Assembly (NCBI RefSeq): GCF_011455695.1
Contig: NZ_CP015030.1
Coordinates: 496,001 to 560,000 of the forward strand
Length of the DNA: 64,000 nucleotides
Direction of reading: 5' to 3'
Source: Mannheimia granulomatis
Lineage (GTDB): Bacteria > Pseudomonadota > Gammaproteobacteria > Enterobacterales > Pasteurellaceae
The notes under the pieces were generated by a model, which saw nothing but the letters and a program-made list of their open reading frames with translations, ran no database searches and had not been told where the DNA came from. Numbering within the stretch: position 1 is the stretch's first letter; each line of letters starts with the position of its first letter. Below, piece after piece: positions 49,724 through 57,585 of this stretch. The translations under genes were made by a program, and so were the position numbers.

Positions 49724-49793
49724 TGGAATAATCCCAAAAACAATAAAAATATCTTGATTTAATGGATTATTTCCATAAAATGGAATTATTCCA
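49724..49793. promoter_or_regulatory. Three repressor operators
   Basis: TGGAATAATCCCA (49724-49736), TGGATTATTTCCA (49763-49775) and the perfect palindrome TGGAATTATTCCA (49781-49793) lie between repressor and gp16-type gene. Unequal fit suggests graded binding. Confidence 0.7.
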
Positions 49794-49840
49794 ATTTGAT
49801 TAAATCTTTAATCATTATAACACAACAAGGAGCATCAACA

Positions 49841-50035
49841 ATGCAGAGAAAAACAAAAACGCCAAGTGAAGTTAAGGCGGAATTTCGAGCCAAAGGCGAA
49901 ACCTTTGCTCATTGGGCAAAAGCCAACGGCTACGACCCGACCCATGTTTCCCGTGTGCTGAACGGCACGATTAAAGCAAGTTACGGCAAAAGCCACGAGA
50001 TTGCGATGAAACTGGGCTTGAAAGCCGCTGCGTAA
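49841..50035 (+). CDS. BcepMu gp16-family regulator (Ner/Cro-like)
   Basis: The 64-residue helix-turn-helix protein (KTPSEVKAEFRAKGETFAHW, GYDPTHVSRVLNGTIKASYG, KSHEIAMKLGLK) fits the phage-associated BcepMu gp16 family. The ATG at 49841 has AAGGAG upstream; the frame's earlier TTG is not used. As first early gene it should act like Ner or Cro. Confidence 0.88.
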   Translation: MQRKTKTPSEVKAEFRAKGETFAHWAKANGYDPTHVSRVLNGTIKASYGKSHEIAMKLGLKAAA

Positions 50036-50053
50036 GTCAGCCTAAACCTTACC

Positions 50054-50068
50054 TGCTCTTTAACAATT
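50054..50068 (+). promoter_or_regulatory. boxA antitermination element of the early operon
   Basis: TGCTCTTTAACAATT is the same 15 bases as at 8709-8723 and as rRNA boxA. It follows the first early gene by 18 bases. Confidence 0.7.
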
Positions 50069-50204
50069 TGGTAGATCCTAAAGCGAAGCACGAGAGTGCC
50101 TAGCACGGCAAAGCCGTACTAGGTTAGGCATAAGTCAGCCCGTTGGGGCCGGGAATTAGATTGTAAAAAATAAGCGGAATTTGACCGCTTGTAAGGAGTA
50201 GAAA
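50069..50204 (+). other. Leader with strong hairpin after boxA
   Basis: CCTAGCACGGC and GCCGTACTAGG pair around AAA (50099-50123, one mismatch). No gene is seen. An uptake word lies at 50184-50192 on the other strand, and TAAGGAG precedes the ATG at 50205. Confidence 0.5.
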
Positions 50205-50447
50205 ATGTTTGAAAAAGTAGAACCTAGTCGCTCGACAACAGAGAGTTGCCAAGAATGTCCGCAAACTCTTGCAAAGAGTCGAAGCCGGCAGATGAGAGAC
50301 GGAATCCTTCATCGGCGTTTTCAGAAACATTCTGGAGAGCCTGTAGTTCTTGCTCAAGGTCGAGAGAAATTCTGGCACGCTGCTCAGGCGATAATTCAAG
50401 AAGCAGAACAATCAAGAAATACTCATACGCATTGCGACGATTGTTAA
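50205..50447 (+). CDS. Possible 80-residue early protein overlapping an antisense gene
   Basis: The frame has an excellent ribosome-binding site (AAGGAG, 6 bases before the ATG) and early-operon direction, but its sequence (ESCQECPQTLAKSRSRQMRD, FWHAAQAIIQEAEQSRNTHTH) is odd in composition. It lies almost wholly opposite a better-looking minus-strand gene. It may be a real overlapping gene or an accidental frame. Confidence 0.3.
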   Translation: MFEKVEPSRSTTESCQECPQTLAKSRSRQMRDGILHRRFQKHSGEPVVLAQGREKFWHAAQAIIQEAEQSRNTHTHCDDC

Positions 50448-50529
50448 GGTCGGCAACTTGTTGTTCAAGTGTACCAATTTTGGCTTCTAAATCAGCCAAC
50501 CGTTTAATCGGTAGTTTAATTATAGTCAT
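50224..50529 (-). CDS. Coiled-coil protein antisense to the early operon
   Basis: From the ATG at 50529 (AAGGACAACC upstream) the product has 101 residues with a heptad-rich start (RLADLEAKIGTLEQQVADLN) and an acidic helical body (LSPEQRARISLDLEQELQAL). The protein looks genuine. It reads against the early operon, so early transcription would interfere with it; lysogenic expression is possible. No family is recognised. Confidence 0.55.
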   Translation of the reverse strand: MTIIKLPIKRLADLEAKIGTLEQQVADLNNRRNAYEYFLIVLLLELSPEQRARISLDLEQELQALQNVSENADEGFRLSSAGFDSLQEFADILGNSLLSSD

Positions 50530-50583
50530 TGGTTGTCCTTTTGGAGTGTGAGGGAGCCTTAAGGATAGCAAGGAGAATTTGAT

Positions 50584-50754
50584 ATGAAAAGAATGTTAGA
50601 GCGATTTGCGATGTGGTTTTTACGTCGCAACGGCTACATCGTGCGTAGCAAAGCGGAATGTAATTTAGTGCCTGACTTTGTGTTGCGAATGCAGGAATAC
50701 AAAGTGCCACGTATTGAACCTGTGGATTGGGCGGAAGAAGGAGAAACAAAATGA
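50584..50754 (+). CDS. Small phage protein, 56 residues
   Basis: MKRMLERFAMWFLRRNGYIV is an amphipathic basic start; the rest is RSKAECNLVPDFVLRMQEYK and a short acidic tail. AAGGAGAATTTGAT precedes the ATG. Its stop overlaps the next start as ATGA, so it is coupled to the winged-helix gene. The function is unknown. Confidence 0.65.
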   Translation: MKRMLERFAMWFLRRNGYIVRSKAECNLVPDFVLRMQEYKVPRIEPVDWAEEGETK

Positions 50755-51053
50755 GTGAGAAAATCAACAGCACACAGCGTGCTTTGCGAATTTTGAAAGC
50801 CTTGAAAGGCAGAACTCTAACAGGGTTAAGCAATAAAGAATTAGCCGACCGATTAAATGAAAGCCCTGTGAACATTACACGTTCATTACAGGCGTTAATT
50901 GCGGAAGGGTTGGTAGTGAAACTGGAAGAAACAGGACGCTTTGCCTTAAGTATTCAGATGTTACAGATTGCTGTTACCCACCAGCGTGATACGGAAAAAA
51001 TGCAAGCCCGAATGGCAGAAATGGATCAGCGCGTAAAGGCTGGGGCATTTTAA
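50751..51053 (+). CDS. IclR-type winged-helix regulator, early operon
   Basis: The 100-residue protein (TQRALRILKALKGRTLTGLS, NKELADRLNESPVNITRSLQ, LIAEGLVVKLEETGRFALS) is a stand-alone IclR-like DNA-binding domain without ligand domain. It starts in an ATGA overlap at 50751. It could control the early-to-late switch. A 24-bp palindrome lies at its 3' end. Confidence 0.8.
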   Translation: MSEKINSTQRALRILKALKGRTLTGLSNKELADRLNESPVNITRSLQALIAEGLVVKLEETGRFALSIQMLQIAVTHQRDTEKMQARMAEMDQRVKAGAF

Positions 51054-51080
51054 AACGGTCGACGTCGACCGTTTTGACAA
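51052..51080 (+). terminator. 24-bp perfect palindrome after the winged-helix gene
   Basis: AAAACGGTCGAC is followed by its exact reverse complement (51052-51075), overlapping the stop codon. It could be a weak intrinsic terminator (stem ending in TTTT) or an operator for the preceding regulator. Confidence 0.5.
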
Positions 51081-51110
51081 ATTTAGAACAAAATAAAAAG
51101 GATCATAAAA

Positions 51111-52037
51111 ATGACAGAAACAACCGAAAAATCGACCGCTCTTTCGAATGAAAGTTATCTTCGCCACAGTATTGCCATTATGGATAAATGGGGCAACGGC
51201 GAAGTATTTGATAAGAAACTTATTATTGACCGAGCTAAACATTGCCAGCGTTCTATTACAGAACAAATGCTAGAGCTAGGGCGAGCGTTAATTATTTTAA
51301 AAGAACATTTAGACCATGGCGAATTTAGTGAAACAGTCAGAAGTGAGCTAGATATTAGCCCTGAAACAGCACGCAAATTTATGCAAGCCACGCTGAAATT
51401 CTGCGGTGAAGGATTACAAGATACCACACCGAAGCTGGTGCAGTTAGGTAAATCGAAGTTATTAGAGCTGGTGACGCAAGATGATGACGATTTAAAAGAA
51501 CTCGCCGAAGGTGGCACAGTGGCAGGCTTAAAGCTGGACGAAGTGGACAGAATGAGCGTGCAAGAATTGCGTAAGGCGTTACGCAAAGCCCGAGAAGATA
51601 AAGATGCGATGGCAAAAGTGCTTGCCAATAAAGATGAAAAAATCAACCGCCTTGATGTGGATTTGGCAAAAAAACAAAAGCTGATTGAAACCCAAACACC
51701 TGAACAGCGTGGCGGTGTGTTACGTGAAGAAGCAGCAGCGATTAGCTATAAAGCGGAAGCTATTTTGCGTGGGCAAGTGTTCCAAGCCTTTGAAGCCTTG
51801 CAAACCCATCAAGAAGAACATGGCATTGACCATCGCCAGTTTATGAGTGGCGTGCTTGCCGAGTATCAGTTGATTTTAAGCGAACTGCAAGAACGCTTTA
51901 ACTTGGACGATACGCCTTCAGGTTCTCACATTCCTGAATGGGCAAGGGCGGATTCGCCTTGGGCAGATAATACAGACGACGAGCAGAGTTTGGCTTCGAT
52001 TATTGATGAAGTCAGCAATGCAGAGACGGTGGAGTAA
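51111..52037 (+). CDS. DUF3102 family protein
   Basis: The 308-residue protein has the DUF3102 start (IIDRAKHCQRSITEQMLELG, RALIILKEHLDHGEFSE, ISPETARKFMQATLKF), a ParB/Noc-like helix-turn-helix flavour, then a coiled coil (residues 160-205). It directly precedes MuA in phages of this type and may act in DNA binding or transposition control. AAAAAGGATC precedes the start. Confidence 0.8.
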   Translation: MTETTEKSTALSNESYLRHSIAIMDKWGNGEVFDKKLIIDRAKHCQRSITEQMLELGRALIILKEHLDHGEFSETVRSELDISPETARKFMQATLKFCGEGLQDTTPKLVQLGKSKLLELVTQDDDDLKELAEGGTVAGLKLDEVDRMSVQELRKALRKAREDKDAMAKVLANKDEKINRLDVDLAKKQKLIETQTPEQRGGVLREEAAAISYKAEAILRGQVFQAFEALQTHQEEHGIDHRQFMSGVLAEYQLILSELQERFNLDDTPSGSHIPEWARADSPWADNTDDEQSLASIIDEVSNAETVE

Positions 52038-52048
52038 GGACGAATGCA

Positions 52049-53851
52049 ATGGCAATTTTACCGAGTGTGCTATCCCATTGGGCAAACCGTGTGGAGACGG
52101 CAAAGTTTGGCGAGACGGAGAGCGAGATTGCAAAAGGTTGTGAGCAAACAGGCTTAAGCCGTGCGGCTTTCTTGCGACAGATTAAGCCGTTTCGCCCTGC
52201 CAGCGGTCGCAAAGTGCGGTGCGATAAAGGGAAACATCAGTTAGATGACACGGAACTACGGATCATCAATGCAGTGTGGTTGCATATGCGACGTAACAAT
52301 GGCAAGACGATGATGACGCTTGAACGTGTACTTGATATTTTGCGTGCCAACGGCAAAATCAAAGCGGAATTTGTGGACGAGAAAACAGGCGAAGTTCGTC
52401 CCTATTCTGCCACCAGCATTGAGCGAGCTTTACGCAATGCGAATTTACACCCTGACCAAATGTTACGCCCTGCCCCAGTAGTGCAGTTGCAGAGCAGACA
52501 CCCTAACCATGTGTGGCAAATCGACCCGTCGTTGTGTGTACTGTATTACTTAAAGGAAACAGGCAAAGGCAATGGGTTGTGCATTATGGAGCAGGAACAG
52601 TTTTACAAAAACAAACCTGCCAATGTAGCGAAGGTGGAACCGCAACGAGTGTGGCGGTATGTGATTACCGACCATACGTCAGGCGTGATTTATGTGGAAT
52701 ATGTGTACGGTGGCGAAACTGCCGAAAACGTGAGCCAGTGTTTTATCAACGCCATACAGCCGAAAGCAAACAAATCCGAGCCATTTTATGGCGTGCCGAA
52801 AATCTTAATGTTCGACCGAGGCACAGCGAATACGTCGCAAATGTTTAGCCATTTATTGCATCAGCTAGACGTAAAGGTGGAAATTCCGAAAGCCCACAAC
52901 GCCCGGGCCAAAGGACAAGTGGAAAAAGGCAACGACATTGTGGAACGGCAATTTGAAAGCGGTTTGCGGTTTATGAATGTATCGGGGCTAGATGAGTTAA
53001 ATCAACTGGCTCACCAATGGATGCGGTATTTCAACGGCACGAAGAAGCATTCACGGCACGGCAAAACACGCTATCAGATGTGGCAATACATTCGGGAGGA
53101 CGAGTTGATTATTCCACCGAGCCGTGAGATTTGCCAAGAATTGATGATTACCGCATTAAGCGAACGTGTGGTCAGCGACAAATTGGAAATCAGCTTTGAA
53201 AGCCGTCGCTACGATGTGCGTGATGTTCCCGATATTCGTGTAGGCGAGAAGATTACGGTGGGCAAAAATCCGTATCGTCCTGAATGTGTGCAGGTGCAGT
53301 GTTTTGAGCGGTCATTTGATGATGACGGCAAGGCAGAATCGAAGCCTTACTGGGTGGTGTTAGAGCCTGTTGAAGTCAATGAATACGGTTTCCGCGTAGA
53401 TGCCGCAATGATTGGCGAAGAATACAAGGCACAACGCAAAACAGAGTTTGAAATCAACAAAGAACAGGCAGAACACTTGGCTTACGGTGTGGACAATGAA
53501 GACGCTTTAAAACGTGCGAAAAAGGCGAATAAACCGTTATTTAACGGCGAAATCAACCCTTACAAGCATATTGAAGAAACGGATTTGAACTGGTTTATGC
53601 CTAAAACAGGACAAGAGCACGAGCTTACTACCAACGCCCGACGTGTGGAACAGAAGCCGGTTGGGCTTGTGGAATGTGCCAAACAGCTTAAAGCTCGCTT
53701 TCCGAAATGGAGTGGCAAAAACTATAAGCATTTGGCGGCGAAGTTCCCAGACGGTGTACTTGTGCAACAGTTGGAAGATTGGCTGCAAGGCGAGAAATTG
53801 CCTGACAGCCTGAACCCTGAAACGAAAATTTTGCAGCTTAAGGCTGCATAA
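52049..53851 (+). CDS. MuA-type DDE transposase
   Basis: The 600-residue protein has N-terminal helix-turn-helix DNA-binding parts, a DDE integrase core with D159 (HVWQIDPSL), D256 (LMFDRGTAN) and E292 (AKGQVEKGND; D to E spacing 35), and a Mu-type C-terminal beta-barrel domain (SFESRRYDVRDVPDIRVGEK). It joins phage ends to target DNA for integration and replicative transposition. A short gap follows DUF3102, and the MuB-like gene starts 20 bases downstream. Confidence 0.95.
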   Translation: MAILPSVLSHWANRVETAKFGETESEIAKGCEQTGLSRAAFLRQIKPFRPASGRKVRCDKGKHQLDDTELRIINAVWLHMRRNNGKTMMTLERVLDILRANGKIKAEFVDEKTGEVRPYSATSIERALRNANLHPDQMLRPAPVVQLQSRHPNHVWQIDPSLCVLYYLKETGKGNGLCIMEQEQFYKNKPANVAKVEPQRVWRYVITDHTSGVIYVEYVYGGETAENVSQCFINAIQPKANKSEPFYGVPKILMFDRGTANTSQMFSHLLHQLDVKVEIPKAHNARAKGQVEKGNDIVERQFESGLRFMNVSGLDELNQLAHQWMRYFNGTKKHSRHGKTRYQMWQYIREDELIIPPSREICQELMITALSERVVSDKLEISFESRRYDVRDVPDIRVGEKITVGKNPYRPECVQVQCFERSFDDDGKAESKPYWVVLEPVEVNEYGFRVDAAMIGEEYKAQRKTEFEINKEQAEHLAYGVDNEDALKRAKKANKPLFNGEINPYKHIEETDLNWFMPKTGQEHELTTNARRVEQKPVGLVECAKQLKARFPKWSGKNYKHLAAKFPDGVLVQQLEDWLQGEKLPDSLNPETKILQLKAA

Positions 53852-53871
53852 TTTTGATGAACGGAGACGCT

Positions 53872-55044
53872 ATGTTGAAGTTAAAACAGGTGCTGATTGA
53901 TAAGGGCGTGAGCCTGCGGCAGTTGGCACAAAAGATGAACGTTTCGCCTGCGACGGTTTCGCAATTGGTTAATCATAACCAGCGTGTGAAACAGTGGGCG
54001 GAATTTGAGAAAAGATTGAGTAAAGTTTTGCAAGGTTTAAGTATTATTGAACCGCTTGCAGACTTGCTTGAAGTGGAAGCGACAGGGAAAAGTTTGGCGA
54101 CCGAGCCTGCCGCTTCCATCCCCAAAACCACAAAAGAGATTAAGGAGGACATTATGTTACTCGCAAAACAGGCTTTATTTCCAGCCACAAAACGACATTT
54201 TGGGCTGTTTCGTGATCCATTTGCTGAAGATGTACGCAGTGCGGATGATGTGTTTAGTTCGGCAGACGTGCGGTATGTACGTGAAGCCTTATTCCAAACC
54301 GCCAAGCACGGTGGTTTTATGGCGGTGGTGGGCGAAAGCGGTGCAGGCAAATCGACACTTCGACGTGATTTGATTGACCGCATCAACCAAGAGAACGCAC
54401 CGATTACGGTGATTGAGCCCTATATCATCGCCATGGAAGACAATGATGTAAAAGGTAAAACGCTGAAAGCAGCACATATTGCCGAAGCGATTATTTCCAC
54501 CCTTGCGCCGTTGGAAAGTGTGAAGCGTTCGCCTGAAGCACGTTTCCGCCAGTTGCACCGAGTGTTGAAAGAGATCTGTAAATCAGGTTACAGCAATGTC
54601 CTGATTATTGAAGAAGCCCACGCGTTGCCGATTCCGACGCTGAAACATTTGAAACGCTTTTTTGAGTTGGAAGATGGTTTCAAGAAGTTGCTTTCTATTG
54701 TGTTGATTGGTCAGCCTGAGCTGAAAGTGAAACTTTCTGAACGCAACACGGAAGTGCGTGAAGTGGTGCAGCGTTGCGAAGTAGTGGAACTCGCCCCACT
54801 CGACAGCGAACTGGAAAACTATGTGCAACACAAGCTCGACCGAGTAGGCAAAAAGTTGGGGGATATTTTTGAAGAAGACGCTTTCTTAGCAGTTCGCCAA
54901 CGTTTAACGACGGTGGGCAGAAACAAAACATCGCAGAGTTTGTTGTATCCATTAGCGGTGGGTAATTTGCTGACGGCAGCGATGAATATGGCGGAAAGTT
55001 TAGGTATTCCAAAGGTAAACGGACAGGTGGTTATGAATGTGTAA
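53872..55044 (+). CDS. MuB-type AAA+ transposition ATPase
   Basis: The ATG at 53872 has GGAG upstream; an earlier ATG at 53857 is weaker. The 390-residue protein has an N-terminal Cro-like helix-turn-helix (VSLRQLAQKMNVSPATVSQL), Walker A GESGAGKST (about 154-162), Walker B NVLIIEEAHAL and sensor IVLIGQPEL. It coats target DNA, gives target immunity and stimulates the transposase. Confidence 0.95.
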   Translation: MLKLKQVLIDKGVSLRQLAQKMNVSPATVSQLVNHNQRVKQWAEFEKRLSKVLQGLSIIEPLADLLEVEATGKSLATEPAASIPKTTKEIKEDIMLLAKQALFPATKRHFGLFRDPFAEDVRSADDVFSSADVRYVREALFQTAKHGGFMAVVGESGAGKSTLRRDLIDRINQENAPITVIEPYIIAMEDNDVKGKTLKAAHIAEAIISTLAPLESVKRSPEARFRQLHRVLKEICKSGYSNVLIIEEAHALPIPTLKHLKRFFELEDGFKKLLSIVLIGQPELKVKLSERNTEVREVVQRCEVVELAPLDSELENYVQHKLDRVGKKLGDIFEEDAFLAVRQRLTTVGRNKTSQSLLYPLAVGNLLTAAMNMAESLGIPKVNGQVVMNV

Positions 55045-55267
55045 AAAAATATTAGGAAGCATCACTCGTGCTAATGAAGAAGCATTTGCTGATTTTTGTT
55101 ATGACTTTGCAAAACTAGTAATTAATTCACCAGAAGTTATTGCATCAGCCCTAGTACACGGTGTTGAACAATTTGACTTAGTTGAAGATGAAAATGGCAA
55201 AAAAAGCATTGAAGCGAAACTTTATGATAAGGAGAAACAAAATGGCAAAAAAAACAGTACGAATTAA
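55037..55267 (+). CDS. Small phage protein, 76 residues
   Basis: The frame overlaps the MuB stop by 8 bases and the gam gene by 26. The product (CKKILGSITRANEEAFADFC, INSPEVIASALVHGVEQFDL) is helical with a Lys-rich end. No family is recognised; coupling to MuB suggests expression with it. Confidence 0.55.
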   Translation: MCKKILGSITRANEEAFADFCYDFAKLVINSPEVIASALVHGVEQFDLVEDENGKKSIEAKLYDKEKQNGKKNSTN

Positions 55268-55766
55268 GGCAGACGTTCACGAATTAAACCTGCAAACAGT
55301 AGATGATGTTGCGTTGGCGATTAAGGAAATCGGCGATTTAGAACGTGAACAGGTACGACTTTCCACCCTGCAAGCGGACGAGAAAGCGGCGATTGATGAA
55401 AAATATACGGCACAACTGACCGCACTTAAGGATAAGGTTAAGCCGTTACAGGCAGCTGTACAAGCCTATTGCGAAAGCCGACGTGATGAACTGACAAACG
55501 GAGGCAAACAGAAGACCGCTTATTTTAATACCGGTGAAGTACAATGGCGACAAAAACCGCCTGCGGTGAAAATTTCAAGTGTGGCAAAAGTGATTGAAGC
55601 GATTAAAAACACGGGCTTTTTACAGTTCTTGCGTGTGAAAGAAGAAATCAATAAGGAGGCATTACTTGCTGACCCGAAAACCGCACGCTCAATCAGTGGT
55701 ATTTCCATTCGAGAGAATGAAGAAGAATTTGTAATTAAACCCAATGATGAAGAGGTGCGAAAATGA
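55242..55766 (+). CDS. gam: Mu Gam-like host-nuclease inhibitor
   Basis: The ATG at 55242 follows AAGGAGAAACAAA; the longer frame from 55182 lies in the previous gene. The 174-residue protein fits Mu Gam (VDDVALAIKEIGDLEREQVR, AYFNTGEVQWRQKPPAVKIS). It binds DNA ends like Ku and protects them from RecBCD. Confidence 0.93.
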   Translation: MAKKTVRIKADVHELNLQTVDDVALAIKEIGDLEREQVRLSTLQADEKAAIDEKYTAQLTALKDKVKPLQAAVQAYCESRRDELTNGGKQKTAYFNTGEVQWRQKPPAVKISSVAKVIEAIKNTGFLQFLRVKEEINKEALLADPKTARSISGISIRENEEEFVIKPNDEEVRK

Positions 55767-55915
55767 GTAAAGACGATCTCATTATGAGACTTCAACAATC
55801 CATTACGCAATTAAAACAGGCGGAAAAAGCAGTTTATCGGGAAGAGATGACTCACGCCTCCGTTTATGTGGAAAACGCAAAAGGGATTTTGATGAAATTG
55901 GGTCAAATTAAATAA
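55763..55915 (+). CDS. Small phage protein, 50 residues
   Basis: MSKDDLIMRLQQSITQLKQA starts in an ATGA overlap with gam; the rest (EKAVYREEMTHASVYVENAK, GILMKLGQIK) is amphipathic helix. An intrinsic terminator follows within 3 bases. The function is unknown. Confidence 0.7.
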   Translation: MSKDDLIMRLQQSITQLKQAEKAVYREEMTHASVYVENAKGILMKLGQIK

Positions 55916-55917
55916 TG

Positions 55918-55942
55918 ACAAACCACCTTCGGGTGGTTTTGT
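55918..55942 (+). terminator. Intrinsic terminator within the early operon
   Basis: ACAAACCACC and GGTGGTTTTGT pair around TTCG (one bulged T), followed by TG. The next gene starts at 55961, so downstream genes need read-through or antitermination. Confidence 0.7.
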
Positions 55943-55960
55943 TGTATGTGGAGATAAACA

Positions 55961-56431
55961 ATGAAAGTGAAATGTAGTGCCTGTGGTGCGGTGCATTCAT
56001 TAGATGCCTTAGTGGCTAATCAGGCTGCGAGTGAGGCTTTAAATGCTGCGTTGTTGGTTAATGGTGAATTAGGCAAAGCATTAATAGGTTATTTGGGCTT
56101 ATTTCGTCCTCTCAAATCATCTTTAACGTTTGAGCGTGTGGCAACTTTACTGAATGAGCTTACGCCAATGATTCAAGCGGGCAAAATCAATCGTGACGGA
56201 CGTGAGTTTGCCGCCCCTGTTGAGGCATGGATTTATGCAATTCATCAGATGTTAGCAAGTCGCCAAACCTTAAAGCTACCAATGAAATCTCACGGTTATT
56301 TGTTGGAAATTATTGCCGGTTATAAAGCTGTCGGTTCGACAGTGGTATTGCAACATACCGAACAAAACCGACAGCTTAGCAGCAAAATGAATGCAGTAAA
56401 AGGAGCGTTAGAATGGGGAATGAATGGTTAA
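55961..56431 (+). CDS. Early phage protein with N-terminal CxxC, 156 residues
   Basis: The protein starts MKVKCSACGAVHSLDALVAN (zinc-ribbon-like but with only one CxxC), then a helical body (LGKALIGYLGLFRPLKSSLT, LLNELTPMIQAGKINRDGRE). It is of the type found before GemA in BcepMu-like phages. The function is unknown. AGATAAACA precedes the start. Confidence 0.65.
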   Translation: MKVKCSACGAVHSLDALVANQAASEALNAALLVNGELGKALIGYLGLFRPLKSSLTFERVATLLNELTPMIQAGKINRDGREFAAPVEAWIYAIHQMLASRQTLKLPMKSHGYLLEIIAGYKAVGSTVVLQHTEQNRQLSSKMNAVKGALEWGMNG

Positions 56432-56793
56432 AACCGGTACTAGCTCAAGGATTTGCGATGTTGTTGGTGCTACGTCTTAAAAACGCACCTACGGAAGATA
56501 TGGTTAAACCAACGCTGGAAACTTGGTTTCGTACTATTAGCTATAAGCGAAAATGGGAGAAAGAGCAAGACCAGTGGCGTATAGAAGCTGCTTTTATGTG
56601 GATGTCTCAAAATTGTGATTGGTTTCCCACACCAAAGCAATTTTTTGACGCATTACCGCAACGACAATACAAAGAACTTCCTCCGCCACCACCCAAAACA
56701 GCAGAGGAAGAAGAAAGCGATCGATTACGTAGCTTAGCAAATTTACGCAAGCTAAAAGCAATGCTTAGGGGGACAAAATGCATACTAAATTAA
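56413..56793 (+). CDS. Early phage protein, 126 residues
   Basis: The protein (EWLKPVLAQGFAMLLVLRLK, PTPKQFFDALPQRQYKELPP) has a helical domain and a Pro/Glu-rich linker. It overlaps the previous gene by 19 bases and the GemA gene by 16. No family is recognised; proteins with a WFPTPKQF-type motif often help load replication proteins, a weak parallel. Confidence 0.6.
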   Translation: MGNEWLKPVLAQGFAMLLVLRLKNAPTEDMVKPTLETWFRTISYKRKWEKEQDQWRIEAAFMWMSQNCDWFPTPKQFFDALPQRQYKELPPPPPKTAEEEESDRLRSLANLRKLKAMLRGTKCILN

Positions 56794-57170
56794 TTCAATT
56801 AATCCATATTGGAAAAGAGCAGTTAGGAATGGATGAGGAAACCTATCGAAGTTTGTTAAGACAACAGTTTGGTAAATCATCAAGTAAAGAGCTAAAAGAA
56901 AATGAATTACGTCAGTTGATTGCTACTCTGCAACAAAAAGGGGCAAAAATAAGACTTCCACAAATGAGAACTACACTTACACCATTACAACGTAAGTTGT
57001 GGGCAGTATGGAAATCCACAGCTGATGAGGCAACGAATAACGCTTTAAATGCTTATGTTGTCAGAATGGGCATAGATATGCGTTGGAATCAGTTAAATAA
57101 TCAGCAAGCGACTTTTGTTTTAGAAACGCTAAAGCAATGGCAGAGACGCCTAGGAGACAAGTATGAGTGA
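56778..57170 (+). CDS. gemA: GemA-like regulator (Mu gp16, DUF1018)
   Basis: The 130-residue protein matches DUF1018 (LIQLIHIGKEQLGMDEETYR, LTPLQRKLWAVWKSTAD). In Mu, GemA alters host gene expression and supercoiling. It overlaps Mor by 8 bases. Confidence 0.9.
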   Translation: MHTKLIQLIHIGKEQLGMDEETYRSLLRQQFGKSSSKELKENELRQLIATLQQKGAKIRLPQMRTTLTPLQRKLWAVWKSTADEATNNALNAYVVRMGIDMRWNQLNNQQATFVLETLKQWQRRLGDKYE

Positions 57171-57537
57171 TGCAAAATTTGATAATCAGGACTTTCATGC
57201 CAAAGCTCCTGATTTATTAGAAGACTTAGCAAAGCATATAGCGGTAGCTGCGAAAGAGTTTGATATTTCAGAAGAACTTGCTGAAAACATCGGTATGATT
57301 ACAGCAATGCGCATTACTCAGGCTTGGGGTGGATTATTTATCTATATGCCTAAAGCTCAAGATTTGTTTTCTTCTAAACGTGAAAAACAGATTTTTAATG
57401 AGTTTAATGGTGCAAATCATGCTTACTTAGCGAAAAAATATGGTCTGTCCATTCAGTGGATCTATAGGATTGTGAAACGTGTACAAAAAGAGGAGATCGC
57501 CAAACGACAACTTGATATGTTTATGCAAAATCGCTAG
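57163..57537 (+). CDS. mor: Mor-family transcription activator
   Basis: The 124-residue protein has the Mor/C fold: an N-terminal dimerisation part (LAENIGMITAMRITQAWGGL, FIYMPKAQDLF) and a C-terminal helix-turn-helix (EFNGANHAYLAKKYGLSIQW). It is the last early gene, so it is made after replication starts. No separate C gene is seen; it is the obvious candidate to bind the four late palindromes. Confidence 0.93.
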   Translation: MSDAKFDNQDFHAKAPDLLEDLAKHIAVAAKEFDISEELAENIGMITAMRITQAWGGLFIYMPKAQDLFSSKREKQIFNEFNGANHAYLAKKYGLSIQWIYRIVKRVQKEEIAKRQLDMFMQNR

Positions 57538-57540
57538 AAA

Positions 57541-57585
57541 GAAAACCCCAGTTATCATGAAAAAATAACTGGGGTTTTCTTTTCT
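57541..57585. terminator. Terminator of the early operon at the prophage right end
   Basis: GAAAACCCCAGTTAT and ATAACTGGGGTTTTC pair around about 9 bases, then TTTTC follows. It lies 3 bases after the mor stop. Confidence 0.88.

Larger units (their letters stand above)
23818..57579. mobile_element. BcepMu-type transposable prophage with Mu head and P2-like tail
   Basis: MuA- and MuB-like transposition genes, Gam, GemA and Mor stand with Mu-type head genes (gp27-gp37, I, T) and P2-type tail genes (sheath, tube, E/E', tape measure, U, X, D, V, W, J, I, fibres). Early genes run right and the repressor and late genes run left from about 49,750. This differs from phage Mu but is the plan I recall for BcepMu. 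Exact ends were not found: no TG...CA ends with a matching 5-bp duplication could be picked out by eye around 23,760-23,830 and 57,580-57,870. No structural module is obviously missing, so it may be viable. Confidence 0.88.
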
